Shown: positions 11,216-21,406 of the stretch, one piece after another
How the letters are laid out: the number at the start of each line of letters is the position of its first letter
How positions within the stretch are numbered: position 1 is the first letter of the stretch
Assembly (NCBI GenBank): GCA_032871835.1
Contig: CM065296.1
Location: 118,430,146-118,494,145, forward strand
Origin: Dipteronia dyeriana
Lineage: Eukaryota > Streptophyta > Magnoliopsida > Sapindales > Sapindaceae
DNA length: 64,000 nucleotides
Reading direction: 5' to 3'
The notes under the pieces: model-generated
Told to the model about the DNA's origin: nothing
What the model saw: the letters and a program-made list of their open reading frames with translations, nothing else
The model's database searches: none
Made by a program: the position numbers and the translations under genes

Positions 11216-12490
11216 ATGGCTTTAGCTTCCTCTAAGTTCTCCTCTCATTCTCCTTTTCCTTATCTCTCCTTTCCACTGCATTATCGTCAATGCATGGATC
11301 CACAGACGACCCTTTGATCCAACAGGTTGTGTCATCCGACGGCCGTGGTGGTGATCTCTTGACCAGAGCCGAGCACCAATTCACTGGATTCAAGAAAGAA
11401 CATGGTAAAAAATATCCTACAGAGGAAGAAGAAGACTACAGGTTCGATGTGTTTATGTCTAACTTGCACAAAGCAAGGCGCAACCAAATTGTAGACCCCA
11501 CCGCTACCTATGGCGTTACCAAGTTCTCTGACCTAACACCGTCAGAGTTTCACAGTCAGTACCTCAATTCAAACCAGCATATACACCTTCCAAATAGCCT
11601 GACGAAGTTGGCTCCCATTCTCTCAACAGACGATTAGTGGTGTAAAGGTAGGCTGGGCCTGGAGAGGCCGGCCCGCCTGGCCTGCCAAGGATGGGGAGCA
11701 TGCCATGCCAGGCACGGCCCCCATACTTGGCATGTGCCGATTAGGGATTCCGGGCACGGCGGGCAAGCACTGCATGACACGGATGGCCGATGTGCCATGC
11801 ACAATAGGCGGCCCTCCGATTTGTTTGTTTTTTTTTTTATATAAAAAAAGGTTAAGTTTTCATATAAACATATAATATTGATTTTTAAAAGTTAGAAATA
11901 AATAAATATTTCTTCATTTCATATTTTCATAATTTCATCTATTTTTTATTTTATTTAATACTTTATCTTTATTCATCCATTGAATTATTTTATTAACAAA
12001 AATAATAAATCTACCTATTAGCAACATTATTTTATTACACTAAAATAATAATTAAGATAAATAAATTACAATAAAAAATATATAAATAAATTGTTAAAAC
12101 AATATTATGGTTATAACTTGACACAACCATATTTATATAATTAAATATTTTAAATATGAAAAAAAAATAAAAGCCCGAGCCTGTTTGGCATGCCAGTGCC
12201 AGCCTGCATGTCGGCACGACATGTCACGCCTATGCCGTGCCCACGTGTCGTGTCGGGCCACCATTTTCTAAAACAGGTCGGGTCTGGCATGACATGCCAC
12301 TGGCACGGCACGCCTAAATTGGCATGTCATGCCAGGCCCAATCTATTTGGGAAAATTGTGGCCCCGACACGGCACGTGGGCACGACATAGGTGTGCCGTG
12401 CCGTGCTGGCACGCAGGCCGGCACCGGCGTGATGTGCATATATGGCCGGGCCAACACACTTTTACACCACTTTACAGACGATCTTCCTAC
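11216..12490 (+). pseudogene. RD19-like cysteine protease, unit A: exon-1 remnant cut by a hAT
   Basis: Only exon 1 survives. The ATG at 11,216 opens a signal-peptide frame that shifts and stops at 11,317. The frame matching the unit C protein runs from 11,290 to 11,637 (115 codons) and encodes the I29 propeptide: AEHQFTGFKKEHGKKYP, the ERFNAQ-type helix, and GVTKFSDLTPSEF. A hAT insertion at 11,635 adds an immediate TAG. Beyond the element only the duplicated target remains before alignment with unit C is lost at about 12,490. The catalytic Cys, His and Asn exons are missing, so no protease can be made. Confidence 0.8.
11635..12473. mobile_element. 839-bp hAT element in protease exon 1
   Basis: Termini are TAGTGGTGTAAAGG on the left and CTTTTACACCACTTT on the right. 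ACAGACGAT is repeated on both sides (11,626-11,634 and 12,474-12,482), a clear hAT-size TSD matching ACAGACGAC in unit C. The ends are rich in GGCACGG and GGCATG words; the middle is AT-rich and non-coding. It is a deletion derivative of the family at 5457-9767. Confidence 0.9.
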
Positions 12491-12499
12491 TACGGCCGA

Positions 12500-13222
12500 G
12501 TTTGAGATTGCTTCCTAGACTGCTTTTAGAGCTAAAAGTGCTTCTGAAGTTGGTCTAGGGTGTTTGGTAAAATTTTTAGAAAGTGCTTTTGGTGTCTTTT
12601 GGCTTCCCCCACAGCAGAAACTGGGAAGTTATAAATTGATGCTTTTAGAAATCAACTTCATAGGAAGCAGAAATGAAAACACACTCAATATAATTATTTT
12701 TTTTCCAAACTTACTATTTTATCCCTTGTCTTTTATGAAATTTACCACATAACAAAACACGCACTTAACATTTATTATTTTATTTACAATTTACTATAAC
12801 TTATACTTTACTTTTTAGGTGTTGTCTATTTCAATTGTGTAATCTTATAAATCCTAAATCAAATTATGTTAGTTTTCTTGATATATTCACAATATATATG
12901 GCAATAGATAAAAAAAAAAAATTAAAGTAAAATTATATATTTTTTAACAAAATTTATTTATTTATTTAAAAATAAGTTTATGGTCACATAAAAATAAAAT
13001 AAATTATTTATTTTAAAATCATCTTAAATATTCATTTTTTTTCCATTTTAGTAATTTTGTACAGTCATAACATTTTTTTACCAAACACATTGAAATTGCT
13101 TTCGATTCTCACAACACTTTAAAAAATCAGTTTACCAAACAATAAACTGATTCTTCTTACATCAAATCCAAAAGCAATTCCCCCACAATAGAATAAAAAT
13201 CAATTTTCTCCACAGCATAGCA
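12500..13222. mobile_element. AT-rich MITE-like element after unit A
   Basis: It starts near CTGCTTTTAGAGCTAAAAG, contains GTGTTTGGTAAAATTTTTAG, and its distal part has complementary TTTTTTTACCAAACAC. The repeated TTTGGTAAA/TTTACCAAA theme is common in plant hAT-type MITEs. It replaces the rest of the unit A gene. Ends are approximate. Confidence 0.5.
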
Positions 13223-13224
13223 AT

Positions 13225-14545
13225 ACCAAATTGGGCCTACATTTGATTGGCGTGATGACAGTGTTGTTACCGCGCAAGCTTCTAGCAACCAAAATTAAAC
13301 TAATGTGCGGTACGCGGCGCTTTGTACCGCACATTATGGCAGATTTGGAAACCTCTGTTTCGTGAACAGAGGAGTGACTTTATTGTGGGACCCCCTCTTT
13401 TATCTCTAATTAAACATTGAGGGGGGATGTTCATAGAGTATGAGAGGGTGTCTTTGGGACCCTCCTATAAAAGTGGGGGAGGGGAGGGGGGGGGGGGGGG
13501 GGGCTTGTTGTTGCCTATAAAGTGAAGAGAGAGAGGAGAGAGAGGAGAGAGAAAGAGGATCTGAGAATTAACAAACACACCAGACCAGCTCTGCACTTAA
13601 ACGATTTTGGGTTCTCTCTTCATTTCTGGACCGAGTTCTTCAAGGTTTGATAAGCTAGGGCAAGGTTTGGTTGATCCAAGGAAGCTAGGGAAGCTCAAGC
13701 TACAAGAGATTGAAAGTACAATTTAGTTTATCTCTTTAACTCTTCTCTTCTCTTGTTTCTTTATATTGATTCATAATGTGTATTGATGTTAGCTCATCTA
13801 TGTTTATTTTTGAATAGAATGAGCTAATTATTCTTCTGTTAGAACAAGATGATGCTTAACCATTGATTCATATATGATAGACTCTTTGATTTCTCTAGTT
13901 TTGTGCTTGTGAGGCTATATGGACGTTTTGAATGCTTAAGCCTTTTATTTAATTGATCATTTTGTAATCGATCTATGGTTGGATGCTAAGTACCGAGAGG
14001 AGATGTATTTGACAATGCTTAAATAAATGTTCACTATGCTTGACTAGAAAGTGCTAGAACCACTAGACTAGCGTATAGGGTTCAAATTGTATTTTAAGGG
14101 CTTAATGGGTCTATACATATTGTCCGGATTGCTTGAGAAAGATTCCGGGTATGTATAGATACGATCTCTAATACATCGAGAGAGGTTAGAGATTTGTTTA
14201 GGGAATACGAATCTATAGCCTCTACACCCACGAATTAGGAGTCAAAGAGGTCGAAGAGTTTTATTAGGAGGGTTAAAGCGGATTCGAGTTCTAACATGGT
14301 TTCCATACATTTCTACAAGTGTTAAGTTAGATAATTTAGTTGTGTTTGAGTTAGTTTACTTTATTGCAATTCTTGACAACTAATGTTTTTAGATTGTTCA
14401 AATAGTTGATAAGCCTTTGAGTTCCAGTAATCATAACCTTTTTCCCTACGGGAACGATCCCTATATTGTCACTAAACTATCGTTGCGACCTCGTGCTATT
14501 GCGAGAGTCAACAAGTCTAGTTTGACACGATCAATCCGTCATCAA
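13225..14545 (+). mobile_element. Diverged solo LTR related to L and R
   Basis: It starts near TGATTGGCGTGATGAC and ends near CCGTCATCA. About 13,900-14,230 aligns with R (43,460-43,760), sharing ACAATGCTTA and CTAGAAAGTGCTAGAACCAC. Two TATA-like boxes (CCTATAAAAG at about 13,464 and CCTATAAAG at about 13,514) flank a long G run. It carries GTGCGGTAC/GTACCGCAC arms at 13,305-13,332 as L and R do. No TSD was found, so the edges are approximate. Confidence 0.6.
13475..13503 (+). repeat. Long poly-G tract
   Basis: After GTGGGGGAGGGGA comes an uninterrupted run of about 18 G. It lies between the two TATA-like boxes of the LTR. It could form a G-quadruplex, but the run length may also be a sequencing or assembly artefact. 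Confidence 0.8.
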
Positions 14546-14631
14546 AATAATTCTTTATTATTATATATATATATATTTTTATCTAAATGCAATAGTCTAC
14601 GGCCCACCTAGAAAAAGAATTCTGGTTTCGC

Positions 14632-14634
<3 letters not shown>

Positions 14635-14721
<87 letters not shown>
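14635..14721. repeat. Compound (TA)n(GA)n microsatellite
   Basis: About 13 TA units run into about 30 GA units. The equivalent position in unit A (about 1714-1733) has only TATATATA followed by six GA units, so the tract changed length greatly after duplication. Confidence 0.9.
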
Positions 14722-14723
<2 letters not shown>

Positions 14724-14749
14724 AAAAAAATGACAACCATTTTCACTTG

Positions 14750-16365
14750 TTTCTTACTACTCAGCTTAATTTCTAATCATTTTAACTTATTCGTCATCAA
14801 TTTGATCCATATATTTTACCCTACAACACATTACACATGCATGCTCTTCATCAACTTTTCATTTTCTAGAGTTTCTAGCAACTTGTGATTCGTCCCAGCA
14901 AGCTTACAAATCACGCAAAAAAAAAAGCAAACTTTTATTGTACTTAATTATATTCTGTTGGCCAATTCAATTCACTCTCTTAAATCAACTCCTTATATAG
15001 GCTTCAGTTTCTTTGAGATTCTTAATTCCTTTTAATTTCTGTAAGCAACAATTTTTTTTTTTAATATTTTGTTGTTCCAAATTCGCTGTCAATACTGACA
15101 CTTCAGTACAGTTTTTATTATCTACTCGATCTTCTGGCTTGTATATGTATATGCTTTTGTTCTACAAATTGATCAATTGTCAAAAACTTGTCAGTTAATT
15201 ATTTTGCATCGAAATTTTTTAATTTGATTGGAGTATATGATTCTCAATCAATCAAAATGGACCTAATTATATTCCTTGATACTTTAGAAAGTAAATATAT
15301 GCTCGTAGCATGCAATATTGAATACTTTTTAGTGAGCTCTACTGTAGTCGATCTTCAATATATATATAGCTGCACGCTTTTTGTAAATAACATTATTCAG
15401 GAAAAATCATTTTGCTTTTGGACAAAGATGAACAAACTCGACTACATAGTTTTCTTTGTAAAAATTTGAGTTATTTGATTCAAATTGTTAATGTTAAGAT
15501 ATTCAAATATATTCCATTTAAAATTAACATGAAAATTACATGAAATTCAAATGCTTCAACAAAGATGTTTAAATGTTTCAAAAATGCATTCCACTTGTTA
15601 ATATGTGTTTTACTTTAGTTTGAATTATCAAACAAAATGTTTTTGGGACATGAGCTTTAATTTTATGATAATGCATTATTCATTTTATGATGAGATAATA
15701 ACAATAGGAGTTAATTTCCTATATCGTCAATTAGTTATAATTGGTTTATTAGTGTAAGTATAAATTGATAGAATAAAATCATTCATCGAATATTTTATAT
15801 ATGATTATGCTATATAAGAAGTATATTTATTGATAGGGGTCAATCTTGGTAATATTCCTATCCAGACCATAATATAAAGTCGAAGAAGCATTGATTCTGC
15901 ATGTTGTAAAAATGTCGTAAGAGAAGTGGTGCTTGAAGAAGTTCTATTAGCAAATTATTAGTACTGTTAAAACAAATAGTCTATTATTACAAAAACAAAA
16001 TATTTAAATCGTCCATTATATGTACATCCATCATTATACTACAGATGAATCTTTCTCCAAACTTGAAACAATTTTAAACGAAACGAAACGATTTTATTAT
16101 GTCGCTCGTACATTGCTCAAGGCCTAGGCAAGTGAGGCAATCATCTAAGACCTCACTTGTCTAGACTTTTTCTAAGGCCTATAATTTTTTTTTTTAATTA
16201 AGTTTTTCATCTATATTTTATATAATCTTATAATATAGATTGATATTTTCACAATAAATTATAATTTTTTTAGAAATTTTTTCTTCTATGTTTCAATAAA
16301 TTTAGATTAACATACAAAAAATTATATTCATTTGAGAATTTAAAGAAATAATTATATTGCACATC
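14750..16365. repeat. Unit B upstream block (copy of 1770-4016)
   Basis: It aligns by eye with unit A's block, without the 387-bp insert. No gene is recognised; the 61- and 93-codon frames at 15,013 and 15,188 have no domain and lie in sequence shared with non-coding DNA. Confidence 0.75.
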
Positions 16366-16743
16366 TGCTCTTCAGTTCAAGTGATATATTGGCTTCATTT
16401 CTAATTTGCTGATGAGTTTGAATTCTACCATATATGCGTTTTTTATTTTTATTTTATTTATAAAACAACACTGTTTTGGTTAGTAAATCTAATATTCTCA
16501 TTTCTCAAACATACATTCCAAATGAAACCACCATAAACAGTTTCAACTGGACTAATAAAAATCAGACAAACACTTTTCACTTATTTTTTTTTATTATGGA
16601 ATAGTGTATTAGACTTAACAAGTTTTATACTAAGTGTATTTAATTTTGACATATGTAAAACAATTTCAACAAACTTATACTATTGTGGTTTTATTTAGAA
16701 AAACAAAAATGGGCATAAGGTTAAAGTGAGGAAATCTATTTTG

Positions 16744-16778
<35 letters not shown>

Positions 16779-17089
16779 TGTGTAAGTATGTAACAAACTA
16801 TCATCAGACTCATTTTTGTTGTTATTTTTGCTGAATATATACAGCCATCCCAAGAAGCCTATTTTAGACAAAATTTTATTGTTTTTATCACTAATTTAGT
16901 TTGTTTCATTTTGTTTCTTAGATCTATAAAATTATTAATTTCTTGACAATTCTAATGATTTTAAGTGGATCTTTATTCATTTTGTTAGATTTAATCAACT
17001 TGTGATTTACTTAAAAGGGGGTAAAAAAAAAAAACTTGCCACCTAGGCGCTGGTCCACCATACGACTAACGCATAGTGCCTACTAGAAC
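16366..17089. other. AT-rich DNA private to unit B
   Basis: No gene found. It contains a (TA)n tract at about 16,747-16,776. The sequence lies between the upstream block and the LINE fragment, where unit A instead has the hAT-like insertion at 4017. Confidence 0.45.
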
Positions 17090-17395
17090 ATTGCTAGAAA
17101 CACACCAGACAACATCAGCACCAGCAAGACAGAACACAAACACAAACAAACAACCGAACCACTATCATATATCTTCTCATTCCACAAAATCCCCAATCTT
17201 ATTTGACCTCATCTTAACAAAGCTATCCGCAAAAGAGATAAAAGCTCTTGAATCATGCACAACCTCCACCCCTTCCAAGGCTGTCATGCTACTATGAATG
17301 TTGTAAATGGAGTTAACGTGATCTAAATTCCCAAAATCACCACCGTTCACCCATCACCACCGCTCACCCATAAGACGGCCACCTTAACATGCCAT
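17090..17395 (-). mobile_element. LINE 3' end fragment in unit B
   Basis: Counterpart of 4750-5170, sharing CTTATTTGACC, CAAAGCTATCC-like and AATGGAGTTAACGTG words, but shortened at its 3' side. An extra CACCACCGTTCACCCAT copy at about 17,339-17,372 is a small local tandem duplication. Confidence 0.55.
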
Positions 17396-17631
17396 ATAAT
17401 AAAAAGACTCCAAGTATCTAAAAGTATGAAAGCTTTTAATTTGGTGGGCACAAAAAATTTAATAGCAAAAAGGCACAAAAATAAATACAAGCATTATTAT
17501 CAAAATTTGAAAAATATTGGAATAAGAACATATATATGATAATTAACTAATATTCCCACTAACAAGGTCTTACTGATTTGAATGTATATATATTCCATTG
17601 CAACTGCAACGAACAAAAACAGTATTACTTA

Positions 17632-17807
17632 TGGATAATGTTTGGGTGTTGACCGGTGAGCACCTAAACATATTGATCTATTAATGGAGCGTTATTATGT
17701 GGTCCATTTTATAAAGAATATAAAGATATAAATGTTAAAAGTAAAAAATGAAGGTCATGTGACAACACTATATTAATGGGTCAGTATGTTTGGGTGCTCA
17801 TTATCCA
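17632..17807. mobile_element. 176-bp MITE in unit B promoter
   Basis: Left TGGATAATGTTTGGGTG and right CATTATCCA are inverted, with a second inner pair GAGCACCTAAACATA / TATGTTTGGGTGCTC. It lies between AACAAAAACAGTATTACTTA and the TATA box; the equivalent interval in unit C has no such insert, so the promoter of this copy has been split. Confidence 0.6.
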
Positions 17808-17836
17808 AGACTCACCACTTCACCGGTCGCCATTGC

Positions 17837-17843
17837 TATAAAT
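17837..17843 (+). promoter_or_regulatory. TATA box of unit B
   Basis: TATAAAT followed by CCCACCATGTGATGAGACTG, almost identical to the unit C promoter. It lies 66 bp before the ATG at 17,909. Confidence 0.6.
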
Positions 17844-17908
17844 CCCACCATGTGATGAGACTGCATTCCTCACACAACCAAAAAACTAAAAAAAAACTAA
17901 AATACAAA

Positions 17909-18361
17909 ATGGTTGATTCCTCTTCCTCTACTCTCCAACAGGTTGTGTCATCCGACAGTAACGATGATCTCTTGACGTGGGCCGAGCATCAATTCTCGGA
18001 ATTCAAGAAAAAATATGGCAAAACGTATCCTACACAGGAAGAAGATGACTACAGGTTCGGTGTGTTTATGTCTAACTTGCGTCTAGCAAGGCGCAACCAA
18101 ATCATGGACCCAACTGCTGTCCATGGAGTTACCAAGTTCTCTGATTTAATGCCGTCAGAGTTTCGATGTCAATACCTTGGCTCGGGCTGTCAAATACAGC
18201 TTCCAAAAGACATTTCGAAGGCACCTCTTCTCCCAACAGACGACCTTTCTCCCATTAAGGAAAATATTCAAGAAAAGGAAAATGACAACGAAGGCAAAGA
18301 AATCCATTGCCATGATCTTAACAATTCTCCTGCAGTCAAGGAACCTCAAACCAGATCTTAG
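17909..18361 (+). CDS. 150-residue ORF consisting mainly of an I29 propeptide (unit B)
   Basis: This ORF lies within the unit B pseudogene. It starts at the ATG after the TATA box and has no signal peptide. Residues about 24-85 form the I29 inhibitor domain: AEHQFSEFKKKYGKTYP, an ERFNAQ-spaced helix with YRFGVFMSNLRLARRNQ, and GVTKFSDLMPSEF. After PTDDLSP it enters inserted sequence giving a charged tail ending PQTRS and TAG. An AATAAA at 18,644 lies downstream. Free-standing I29 proteins exist elsewhere as protease inhibitors (CTLA-2, BCPI). Whether this one is expressed is unknown; it may just be pseudogene debris. Confidence 0.35.
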   Translation: MVDSSSSTLQQVVSSDSNDDLLTWAEHQFSEFKKKYGKTYPTQEEDDYRFGVFMSNLRLARRNQIMDPTAVHGVTKFSDLMPSEFRCQYLGSGCQIQLPKDISKAPLLPTDDLSPIKENIQEKENDNEGKEIHCHDLNNSPAVKEPQTRS

Positions 18362-18690
18362 CAATTCTCCTGCAATCAAGGAAATCTCAAATCAATTTCC
18401 ATGATCTTAGCAATTCTCTTGCAATCAAGGAAAGTCGATAATAAATTGCAAAGATCACTCCAGCCATCAAGGATGTGTTCTTCATTCCAAAAGCTACGAA
18501 ATCAATTCTCTGATTTTATTTCAGTTAGACAATTTGCACGTAATGTCTAATGAGATATTTTTTTCTTTTTTTATGTTGTAATGGTCTTGGAAGTTATTTG
18601 TAATAGTCAACTCCTTGCTTGTATATGTTCCGGAAAAACTTTCAATAAAAGCAACAATCTATAATTTTTCAGAGTATCTTTTAAACCTCC
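18248..18690 (+). mobile_element. ~440-bp insertion in exon 1 of unit B
   Basis: Unit C reads directly from GACGACCTCCC to TTACAATGAATTGG; here about 440 bases intervene. The insert has three copies of a 28-bp word containing AGCAATTCTCCTGCAATCAA at 18,314, 18,354 and 18,403, then a T-rich region and CAATAAAAGC. It resembles the R/U5 end of a plant LTR or a 3' UTR. No clear TSD. Confidence 0.5.
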
Positions 18691-19387
18691 TACAATGAAT
18701 TGGACTGCCAAGGGTGCCGATTCAATGTTACGTTAGCTTATTATAATTAATCACATAAGCAGATACAAGATTAATTCCTTTACTTATATTATTTATAATT
18801 GTTATTAATTTACAAAGTATTTGTGATGGTTTGCTGGGCATTTTCAACCACAGCAGTCTTAGAGGGAGAACATTTTTTACCTAATGGCGAGCTTTTGAAC
18901 CCGAGTGAACAGAAACTGATAGATTGTTCCAGGGATACGGTTATATATTTAAAAGTTTCTTGGTTTCTTGCTGGTTCATATAATATTAATGAAAAAAGAA
19001 GCTAATAATATTATTGTATGTATTATTGTCTCTCAATCTTTTATCTTAATTAATTTTGCAGTGTTCTAAAGATCGTCAAGTATATACCATGGGTGTAAGG
19101 GTCGGGTGGATCAAGAAAATATTTGTCATCCAAGTTAAACTTATATATACGTAAGGACATAAGTAGATTCTTTTTTGACACAAATGATTCTACGATATAA
19201 AAATTTACTTTAAAAGACTATCGTTTCACTGGGTCAAACCGCCTCTGTAACGTGACCGAAAACAGCCAAATTGTAGCTTCTGTATGTCAGTTTGATCATA
19301 TTAAAGTTGATGATCTAGATCAATATCCTGCCAACTTGGTCAAACCTGGCCCTATTGCATGTACTTATATTATTAAAGCAAATATTT

Positions 19388-20002
19388 CGGGGGACATCCA
19401 TGTAGATTCGGAGGAGTATTCTCCAAACATTATTAGAGGAGTAATGGTAGAAATTCTGTCTCACAGTTAAGGGACACTGTATGAAGACCAGTAGTTCCAA
19501 GTCTAATTTTCAGTTGTATTGGAACTTAGATTAAGAAAATTATAAGGTTATAGAGATCGGTATGGCGTTGGGGTTTGATTTAGACGGCAAGGAAGTGGGG
19601 ATGGTTGAAATCCTAGCAGCTGCGAAAAGGAAACTGAAAATGGGGTGAGTGAAGGAATCAAAAGATAAGGTAGCGTAGCTGTTTTGGATGGTTGTTTTCC
19701 AGTTTTGACATCTTTGATGGAGGCTGTTTCGTTTTGTTGCTGTTTCGAAGGGTGAGATGTTGGTGGGCCGGTGTGCTTTTTGGGCTGTCAGGGGCTGTGT
19801 GGTTTATGCATCGTTTTCTTAGTTCTGTTTGTTTCTGGCTTTGTTTCTGATGGGTCGGGTGTTTGGCATGGTGCCTTTGGTCTGTTTGTAGAGCGTGTGT
19901 GGGCTTTGAGTTGATGGGCCGTGTTTTGCCTTTGGTTTTTTTTTTTAGATTTTCGTCTATGCCTTTTAGGTCTTTCAATAAAGTTTGCCTTTCAAGAAAA
20001 AA
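19388..20002 (+). mobile_element. 5'-truncated LINE in intron 3 of unit B
   Basis: It ends CAATAAAGTTTGCCTTTCAAG followed by a short A run. The flanks ATTAAAGCAAATATTT and ATTGAAGTATGTATTT look like a degraded 16-bp TSD; unit C has uninterrupted intron here. The 3' region is G/T-rich, with GGGCTGTCAGGGGCTGTGTG, like the LINE tails at 27,340 and 60,530. Its reverse frame (106 codons) is not a gene. Confidence 0.7.
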
Positions 20003-20441
20003 ATTGAAGTATGTATTTCAAAGTTATAATTTGACTTTTTTATTACTCGTGTTAATTAATTAACCACAATTCCTCTACTCCTCTATATATGTACATATAT
20101 TGCAGTGAGCATTCCTATAAAATTTCTACTAGCTCAACCTTATACTGATGGAGTTTTGTGCCCCGAAGTCAATTGCATAGACAATGAAATTACTCAGCAA
20201 GCAGTGGTTTTGGTGGGTTATAATAATGGAAGTATGGAACCAGTTCTGATAGTGACCAGAAAAATAAGGAGTTTTCATGAATAATAAAGAACTCCTGTGG
20301 AAATTAATGACTGAGGAGAGGGTGGATTTTTTAGGTCTGCTGAAAGCATGTGGCAATGATCCTGCAGCCTTATATGCGATTGCTGAAAACAATACCGCCG
20401 GCTCTTGCCCAATATTATTATGTGTTTGATTATGATCATAT

Positions 20442-21051
20442 TGACGTAGAACAAATGGTTGATTCATACATGGTTTTGAGGGATCATCATAAATTCAAGG
20501 CTAAGTGATTTTATCTGAAGCAAATCAACGAGATCTTTTCAAATCACAGTCTTTGGCAGTGAGGCACGTCCTTTTTCGGCAAAATTCCATTGTTCAGGTC
20601 CCGAAATCACAGTTTTTGTTATTTTAGGAAACTTTCCTTTTTAGTTGTAAGTTAACTTTGATAAGTCAAAATCGTCTGCCGTCAATTCTGTCTTGTTTAG
20701 GGTCGTTATGGCTTGTTTAGAGTCGTTAGTATCATTTAATTTCACAACTTTCGTGATTTTGTTTTTTTTTTTGGACAGCTTTTACTATTTTTGATAACTT
20801 TTGCTATATAATCTCGTTTCTTATTCAATAAAGATTCGGACTATGATTTTATCACTTTAAATAGTCTTGTAAGTCTAAAGGCTTATTAGTTTTTGATTCA
20901 ATAGCCTTGTAAGTCGAAAGGCTTATTATCTTTTGATTCAATAAAATTTCAAAGTATTTATCTTTAGTTTCTAATGAATTCTAATTTTTATAGAATATAA
21001 ACGTCGATTTATTTCTTTTGATGATTCTACCGCGTAACGCGTCATGCGTCA
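20442..21051 (+). mobile_element. 610-bp solo LTR with CATAT TSD
   Basis: It starts TGACGTAG and ends ATGCGTCA, with inverted TGACG/CGTCA tips. Direct repeats CATAT flank it (20,437-20,441 and 21,052-21,056). It splits 3'-flank sequence that is continuous in unit C (TGATCATATGATCCG). It contains TATAATCTCG and ATTCAATAAAG, typical of a Gypsy LTR 3' part, and AGTCGAAAGGCTTATT is repeated inside. No internal domain, so it arose by LTR-LTR recombination. Confidence 0.85.
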
Positions 21052-21056
21052 CATAT

Positions 21057-21401
21057 GATCCGTTTATTGTATTAAAGCAAAGCACTGGAAGTACTTTTTG
21101 TATTTAAATATTTATAAGAGTTTGCGTCTGATAACTGTGTGTGATAAGCATTGTTATGAGTATGACCTCCTCGGGATCATGTCATGTTTTACATGTATTA
21201 TCACTAAATAAAATTTTTCGATGAAATTATATATGATGATCTTTACTCTTGCCAACATTGATGTTACTTCCATATGTTCATAAATATATGGTTTTAATTA
21301 TTATTTTATCAAATTGGTTTCAAATATTGATTTAACATCTAAATCTAGTGTCAATCTTGAAAGTTCCTATGGATTTGGTGCATTTAGGTATATTTCCACT
21401 A
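21057..21401. repeat. Unit B 3' flank
   Basis: Homologous to 30,770-31,010 (unit C) and 33,338-33,620 (unit D), with TCATGTTTTACATGTATTA and CACTAAATAAA. No gene beyond the expected polyadenylation region. Confidence 0.7.
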
Positions 21402-21406
21402 TTAAA

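Larger units (their letters stand above)
17909..20412 (+). pseudogene. RD19-like cysteine protease, unit B: multiply broken
   Basis: Four exon remnants align with the intact gene at 29,249. Exon 1 has lost the signal peptide coding part and is interrupted at about 18,248-18,690. The end of exon 1 with the oxyanion-hole Gln is gone. The exon 2 acceptor is mutated (TTACAAAG) and an extra T in GGTTTGCTGG shifts the frame at the catalytic Cys. Exon 3 (19,062-19,360) holds a replacement at about 19,095-19,225. Exon 4 (from 20,106) reads CAGCAAGCAGTG where the gene has the catalytic His codon, so His is now Gln, and further frameshifts follow. Intron 3 holds a LINE. Confidence 0.85.
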
